Assembly: GCA_934234055.1 (NCBI GenBank)
Contig: CAKQGY010000002.1
Span: forward strand, 1-64,000
Direction: 5' to 3'
Source: an uncultured Alphaproteobacteria bacterium
GTDB lineage: Bacteria; Pseudomonadota; Alphaproteobacteria; CAAHEQ01; UBA3637
Length of the DNA stretch: 64,000 nucleotides
Shown here piece by piece: positions 60,369-64,000 of this stretch. The notes below the pieces were generated by a model. It was not told where the DNA came from. It was given only the letters and a program-made list of their open reading frames with translations, and searched no databases. The position numbers were made by a program, and so were the translations under genes. How positions within the stretch are numbered: the first letter of the stretch is position 1; each line of letters starts with the position of its first letter.

Positions 60369-62690
60369 TTATTTGCATGTTACAGCCCCTGTATGAACAT
60401 TTGTCTTACAGTTAGCTTTTGGTCCATTTGTCGGCTTACCACCATAGCAGCTGTACGTCCTAACGGATCTTTCATTTGTACATAAATTCGTTACATGATG
60501 GGAATAGTTTCCGTGTTTTTCGCTCCGACCACCGCCCTCAGTGCATTTAGTCCAAAATTCTTGTACCTTATCCCCCGTGCATTCATCTGCCGGTTTGCCT
60601 CTTAACGGGCAATAGCTGACGGTTGTATTTCGACAACAGGCTGTATTATTGCCACCATACTTTTTAACAGTGGTTGTGGCCGTATAATCACCCGCACATG
60701 TCCCATTACCACACTTGCCACAGGTCCCGCAAACCGTTCCGTCCGTTTTGTTTTTAATTTTACCTGTCTTGGTATCGCATGTTTGACACTCGGACCGATA
60801 CTTGGTTGAATCGGCGGCAATCACCCCGTTTTTACACATCCCGCATTCACCAATCGCTGTTCCGTTAGTTTTATTCTCCAACTTCCAAGTCGTCGCATTA
60901 CATGTCTTACAGGCTGTTTCTTTGGTTGTATCCACCACAGCAACCCCCGATTGGCATTTTCCGCATTTCCCGACCGTTGTTCCGTCTTTTTTATTATCAA
61001 ACATAAAGGTCTTGGAATTGCAGGTTTTGCAATCCGGAACTTTCACACTTGTATCTTTAACCACTTTACCTTTGCTGTCGCATTTTCCGCAATCATATCC
61101 GCGCGCCTTACTGTTCGTCGGCAGATTCTTCCATTCCCCTGTCGTATCATCACATTCTTGGCATGCTGTCCCTGTTCCCGAGCAAGGCACTTTACACTTT
61201 GTCGAATCTTTTTCACTTGGTTCACAGCATGTATCGCCTTTCACCAAAGTTTGCCTCGGGTCTTTCAGCTGCAACTGACCATTCACGCATTGATGACACG
61301 CATCGGGCGTTACATCTTTATAAACCGTCCGACTGGGGCACCCGTTCTGGCCCGCCTCGGTCTTGGATTCCGTGCATCTGTCCGCCGGTTTTGTCTCGTC
61401 CTGCGGACACTCGGCGCACTTATAGCATTGTGTCCCATCGGTCAGGGTCTTCATATCCATCTGATAGTTCGTCCCCGCCACACAAGCGTTCGTTGTGTAT
61501 CCGTTATCCTCATCGCACGCACACGAACCGATGGTCTGCGTCGGACAGCCGTTTGCATCAGTCCCCATGGTATAACTGCACGCCGTATCCCGGGGCGGTA
61601 AATTTGTGCACCCGGCACACTTATAGCATTGTGTCCCATCGGTCAGGGTCTTCATATCCACCTGATAGGTTGTCCCCGTCACACAAGCCGCCGTCGTATA
61701 ACCCGAATCACAAGCACACGAATCGATGGTTTGTGTCGGACAGCCGTTCGCATCCGTCCCCGCTGTATAAGTGCATGCCGGGTCTTGGGGCGGTAATCCC
61801 GGACAGGTCTGGCATTTATAACATACCGCCTCACCACTTGAATTCTCTAATTTTTCAGCCGCATACTTCCCGGCACTGCAAGCCGTATCCTGATACCCCG
61901 CCGGGCACAAACAATTGCATAACGCATCGTAAACCATATTGGTATTCGGACATGTCCCGCACTTACAGTTCAAATCCGCATCGCAAGACTGATTGGGATG
62001 CTTTGTGCAAGTCGGATCCAGTCCCTTGACGGCATTATCTTTCCATTTTGTATAGTTCGCATCTTGCGGATAGATACATTGATCAACGCCGGTCTTATTA
62101 CAACAGATTTTCTCTCCCGCACCTTTACAATCGTAAATATCTGACCGCTCGCCATAATAAGCATTCCGCCCCACCGAGATACAGCAACTGTTCGTGCTAC
62201 CATAGCACGGATCTTGTTCCTGTGCAATCTTACTGCTTAAATCCGCCGCAAAGACAAAGGTCATTTGGCTGTTCTCGGCCGGGCAAGTCTCTTCTCTCAC
62301 ACCATTCACAAACACTCCGGACGGCCAGTCCCAGTTCATATTTAACACATTCTGACACACAGCTTGCGGCACATCGGCCACATCTACCGAGAAAAACTCT
62401 TTCTCCCCGTTCAGCCCCGTATTCCGCCCGCTGGTCGTATAGTCTATAATCAACTCCGGAAACTCGTGAAAGTCCACCGCATGATCATTTATACGTTGCC
62501 CGCTACCGATCACGGCGCGTTCCTTAACACCTTGAATAATCTCATTCGCACGGTGCTTGTTCATCGCAAAATTAAACCCGGCAACCCCACCGACGGTCAA
62601 CACGCCGATTATCGCCAATACACCCAGCATCTCTACCATACTGCGACCCGATTCACCGGCATTCCCTGAAAACTTACTAAAAATACGCAT
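60369..62690 (-). CDS. Large cysteine-rich protein with prepilin-like N terminus (72 Cys, internal repeats)
   Basis: ATG 62690 (GGAGG five bases upstream; ATG 62693 too close) gives 773 residues. The N terminus is a class III signal: basic leader, Gly15 cleavage site, Glu20 at +5, then the hydrophobic helix VEMLGVLAIIGVLTV as in type IV pilins and pseudopilins. A pilin-like domain (about 43-150) is followed by about 620 residues with 72 cysteines. Two near-identical units of about 65 residues (each with GTDANGCPTQTI and MKTLTDGTQCYKC) and three later CxxC units with a KNKTDGT-type core are seen. The product should be membrane-held or assembled in a fibre, disulfide-bonded, outside the cytoplasm. 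The sequence at 1-1155 is a paralogue. Confidence 0.82.
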   Translation of the reverse strand: MRIFSKFSGNAGESGRSMVEMLGVLAIIGVLTVGGVAGFNFAMNKHRANEIIQGVKERAVIGSGQRINDHAVDFHEFPELIIDYTTSGRNTGLNGEKEFFSVDVADVPQAVCQNVLNMNWDWPSGVFVNGVREETCPAENSQMTFVFAADLSSKIAQEQDPCYGSTNSCCISVGRNAYYGERSDIYDCKGAGEKICCNKTGVDQCIYPQDANYTKWKDNAVKGLDPTCTKHPNQSCDADLNCKCGTCPNTNMVYDALCNCLCPAGYQDTACSAGKYAAEKLENSSGEAVCYKCQTCPGLPPQDPACTYTAGTDANGCPTQTIDSCACDSGYTTAACVTGTTYQVDMKTLTDGTQCYKCAGCTNLPPRDTACSYTMGTDANGCPTQTIGSCACDEDNGYTTNACVAGTNYQMDMKTLTDGTQCYKCAECPQDETKPADRCTESKTEAGQNGCPSRTVYKDVTPDACHQCVNGQLQLKDPRQTLVKGDTCCEPSEKDSTKCKVPCSGTGTACQECDDTTGEWKNLPTNSKARGYDCGKCDSKGKVVKDTSVKVPDCKTCNSKTFMFDNKKDGTTVGKCGKCQSGVAVVDTTKETACKTCNATTWKLENKTNGTAIGECGMCKNGVIAADSTKYRSECQTCDTKTGKIKNKTDGTVCGTCGKCGNGTCAGDYTATTTVKKYGGNNTACCRNTTVSYCPLRGKPADECTGDKVQEFWTKCTEGGGRSEKHGNYSHHVTNLCTNERSVRTYSCYGGKPTNGPKANCKTNVHTGAVTCK
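61414..61806 (-). repeat. Tandem duplication of about 195 bp inside the cysteine-rich gene
   Basis: Two adjacent units begin at about 61414 and 61614 and share long identical stretches (for example the segment encoding KTLTDGTQCYKC), diverging mainly at third positions and by a few codons. Confidence 0.75.
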
Positions 62691-62729
62691 CATAACCTCC
62701 TCATTGGGTAAATTTTAACTCTATCCCTA

Positions 62730-62757
62730 ATTATACCCACTTTTCTCTTCTTGTCAA
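62730..62757 (-). promoter_or_regulatory. Strong promoter of the cysteine-rich gene
   Basis: Perfect hexamers TTGACA (62757-62752) and TATAAT (62735-62730) with a 16-bp spacer on the minus strand; leader about 33 nt. Confidence 0.8.
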
Positions 62758-62765
62758 TAAAAAAA

Positions 62766-63926
62766 TCACCCGCCGTATCGAATAATATCGCGTCCGAATC
62801 GCGCTTCCAATTCGTCTATCAGGTGCGACACTTTATCATCTTCGCGCACTTTTTCTCCGAACAAGGACTCTTGCACCGCCTCGCCATAGACTAAATTTTT
62901 CAAAGTCACCCCGGTCGCCCGATACAGAACTTTCGGTTTATACATCCGCGCCAGCAATTCCCGTGCCTGTTTCAGCAGCCGCGCTTCCGAGTTTGTCGCC
63001 ACTTCCAACCGCACTTCTTCTTCCCACATACGAAAGTCTTTGGTGCGCACCATCACGGCCAAGGTTTGACAATACCCGTTCCACCGACGCAGTTTTTGCG
63101 ACGCCCTGTGCACATGATACGCCATTGTATTTTGCAGCAATTCCAGACTGCCGGTAAAATCCTCCAAGGCCCGCGTATCTTGTATAGATTGAGGCGCTTC
63201 TTCCAGCGCGTTCACAGCCGAGACCGCCACCCCCGCCAGTTCATAGCGCAGCCGCTCACCGTTCACGCCGAACGCCTGCCGCACCCAAGGCACTTCTTTG
63301 TCCAGCAATTCCCCTACCGACACAATCCCTTTGCGCCCGTATTGAGCCGCCGCCTGATGTCCGATCCCGCAGACCTCTTCCAAAGCCGTATTCGCCAGCA
63401 TTTCTCGGATTCGATCGGGCGGTATAATAAAGATTCCGCCGTTTGTTTTAGCTTTATCGCTGGCCAATTTTGCCAAAGTTTTCGAGGTCCCCAGGCCGAC
63501 AGACACCGGTATACCCGTTTCGTCCATCACTTTTTGCCGGATTTGCATAATCAAGTCGCGATAGGTCATTTTATACACGCGGCTCAGGCCCGTCAAGTCC
63601 ATATACGCCTCGTCTACCGAGACTTCCTCCACCACGGGAGCAAAGGTGCGCAGCACATCCATCACCTGCTTTGACAGTTCCCCATAGCGACTGTGCCGCA
63701 CCGGGATATAGTGCACGCCGTCATAGCGATCTTTAATTTGGAACATCGGCGCGCCCATTTTGATTCCCAGGGCTTTTGCTTCAGCCGAGCGCGACACGAC
63801 GATGCCTTTGTTATTATCACTGGTCACCACGCACACGGGTCGCCCGTTCAAGTCCGGCCTGTCCACGCGTTCGCACGACACAAAGAAGCAATCGCAATCC
63901 ACCAAAGCAATAATTTTCTGACGCAT
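62766..63926 (-). CDS. Y-family DNA polymerase (DinB/UmuC type)
   Basis: A translesion polymerase. The 386 residues begin with a DinB-like DCDCFF (Asp10) followed by a UmuC-like IVVSRSAEAKALGIKMG, and keep Asp105-Glu106 in VDEAYMDLTG. A thumb helix-hairpin region (EEVCGIGHQ) and a little-finger domain follow; QESLFG near residue 360 fits the beta-clamp-binding pentapeptide. It is between DinB (Pol IV) and UmuC in character; no umuD or lexA is in the window. The promoter places +1 on the ATG, so the mRNA may be leaderless. Confidence 0.88.
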   Translation of the reverse strand: MRQKIIALVDCDCFFVSCERVDRPDLNGRPVCVVTSDNNKGIVVSRSAEAKALGIKMGAPMFQIKDRYDGVHYIPVRHSRYGELSKQVMDVLRTFAPVVEEVSVDEAYMDLTGLSRVYKMTYRDLIMQIRQKVMDETGIPVSVGLGTSKTLAKLASDKAKTNGGIFIIPPDRIREMLANTALEEVCGIGHQAAAQYGRKGIVSVGELLDKEVPWVRQAFGVNGERLRYELAGVAVSAVNALEEAPQSIQDTRALEDFTGSLELLQNTMAYHVHRASQKLRRWNGYCQTLAVMVRTKDFRMWEEEVRLEVATNSEARLLKQARELLARMYKPKVLYRATGVTLKNLVYGEAVQESLFGEKVREDDKVSHLIDELEARFGRDIIRYGG

Positions 63927-63932
63927 AGGTTC

Positions 63933-63961
63933 ATCATATCACAAAGTCCTGCTCCTGTCAA
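63933..63961 (-). promoter_or_regulatory. Promoter of the Y-family polymerase gene, predicted leaderless
   Basis: TTGACA (63961-63956) and TATGAT (63938-63933) are 17 bp apart on the minus strand; +1 at 63926 is the first base of the ATG. No clear LexA box is seen. Confidence 0.72.
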
Positions 63962-64000
63962 TTTGTTCTTTTGCACAAAGCGGTTGACGACTTTCGGATT

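Noticed and set aside
61414..61806. Possible CRISPR-like repeat structure
   Set aside because: Only two units of about 195 bp, both coding and in frame; no short direct repeats with unique spacers.
61163..62029. A 288-codon + strand open frame
   Set aside because: Antisense to the cysteine-rich gene; its repetitive Ser/His/Pro content mirrors the coding repeats on the other strand.

Overview
The window looks like a chromosomal segment of an alphaproteobacterium, probably from an uncultured, compact-genome, host-associated lineage. Evidence for the class: a DivK-type single-domain response regulator, the rpmF-plsX-fabH-ihfA-merR order, the bamD-recN-ligA order, and an elongator tRNA-Met of the alphaproteobacterial pattern. 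GC content is moderate. Genes are tightly packed, with many start/stop overlaps and several convergent genes overlapping tail to tail. The host-associated, uncultured placement is inference; no rRNA is present to test it. I saw no transposase, integrase, prophage or CRISPR array.

Layout. 1-1155: the tail of a cysteine-rich protein running in from outside. 1176-3911: rpsO-pnp with a structured leader. 3980-5154: a lone GT4 glycosyltransferase. 8645-5153 (minus): Xre regulator, murJ, and a glucosaminidase-like/DUF192 fusion. 8712-8787: tRNA-Met. 8904-10263: an alpha/beta hydrolase and a membrane protein. 10327-15775 (minus): a PHP-GH77 fusion and ppdK. 15997-17349: a MATE transporter. 31182-17339 (minus): an unbroken run mreB-mreC-mreD-mrdA-rodA-TPR/methyltransferase-glgB-glgX-thioesterase-hflX-RNHCP. 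31346-34761: an encapsulated-ferritin-like protein, a HAD/PPTase/peptidase operon, and an unknown membrane protein. 39915-34699 (minus): rpmF-plsX-fabH-ihfA-merR-rnr. 47238-40042 (minus): bamD-recN-ligA-YdbH-like. 47362-49344: tolB and a Thr-rich lipoprotein. 52634-49727 (minus): divK-sucC-sucD and an unknown protein. 52754-54470: tRNA-Ser, tuf, tRNA-Gly. 54590-57926: bamE, trpS and mutL. 60036-57990 (minus): rpsB-tsf. 62757-60369 (minus): a second, complete cysteine-rich protein with a prepilin-like N terminus. 63961-62766 (minus): a Y-family polymerase.

Themes. (1) Alpha-glucan handling: glgB, glgX, a two-headed PHP-GH77 protein and PPDK; no glgA, glgC or glgP is in the window. (2) Envelope growth: MreBCD, PBP2, RodA, MurJ, BamD, BamE, TolB and a YdbH-like protein. 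(3) Two paralogous proteins with 38 and 72 cysteines; the complete one carries a class III (prepilin-like) N terminus. This is the strongest candidate for an undescribed surface system. (4) Dispersed stem-loop repeats in three intergenic regions. Many promoters match sigma-70 hexamers at 16-18 bp spacing, and two appear to put +1 exactly on a start codon (bamE and dinB).
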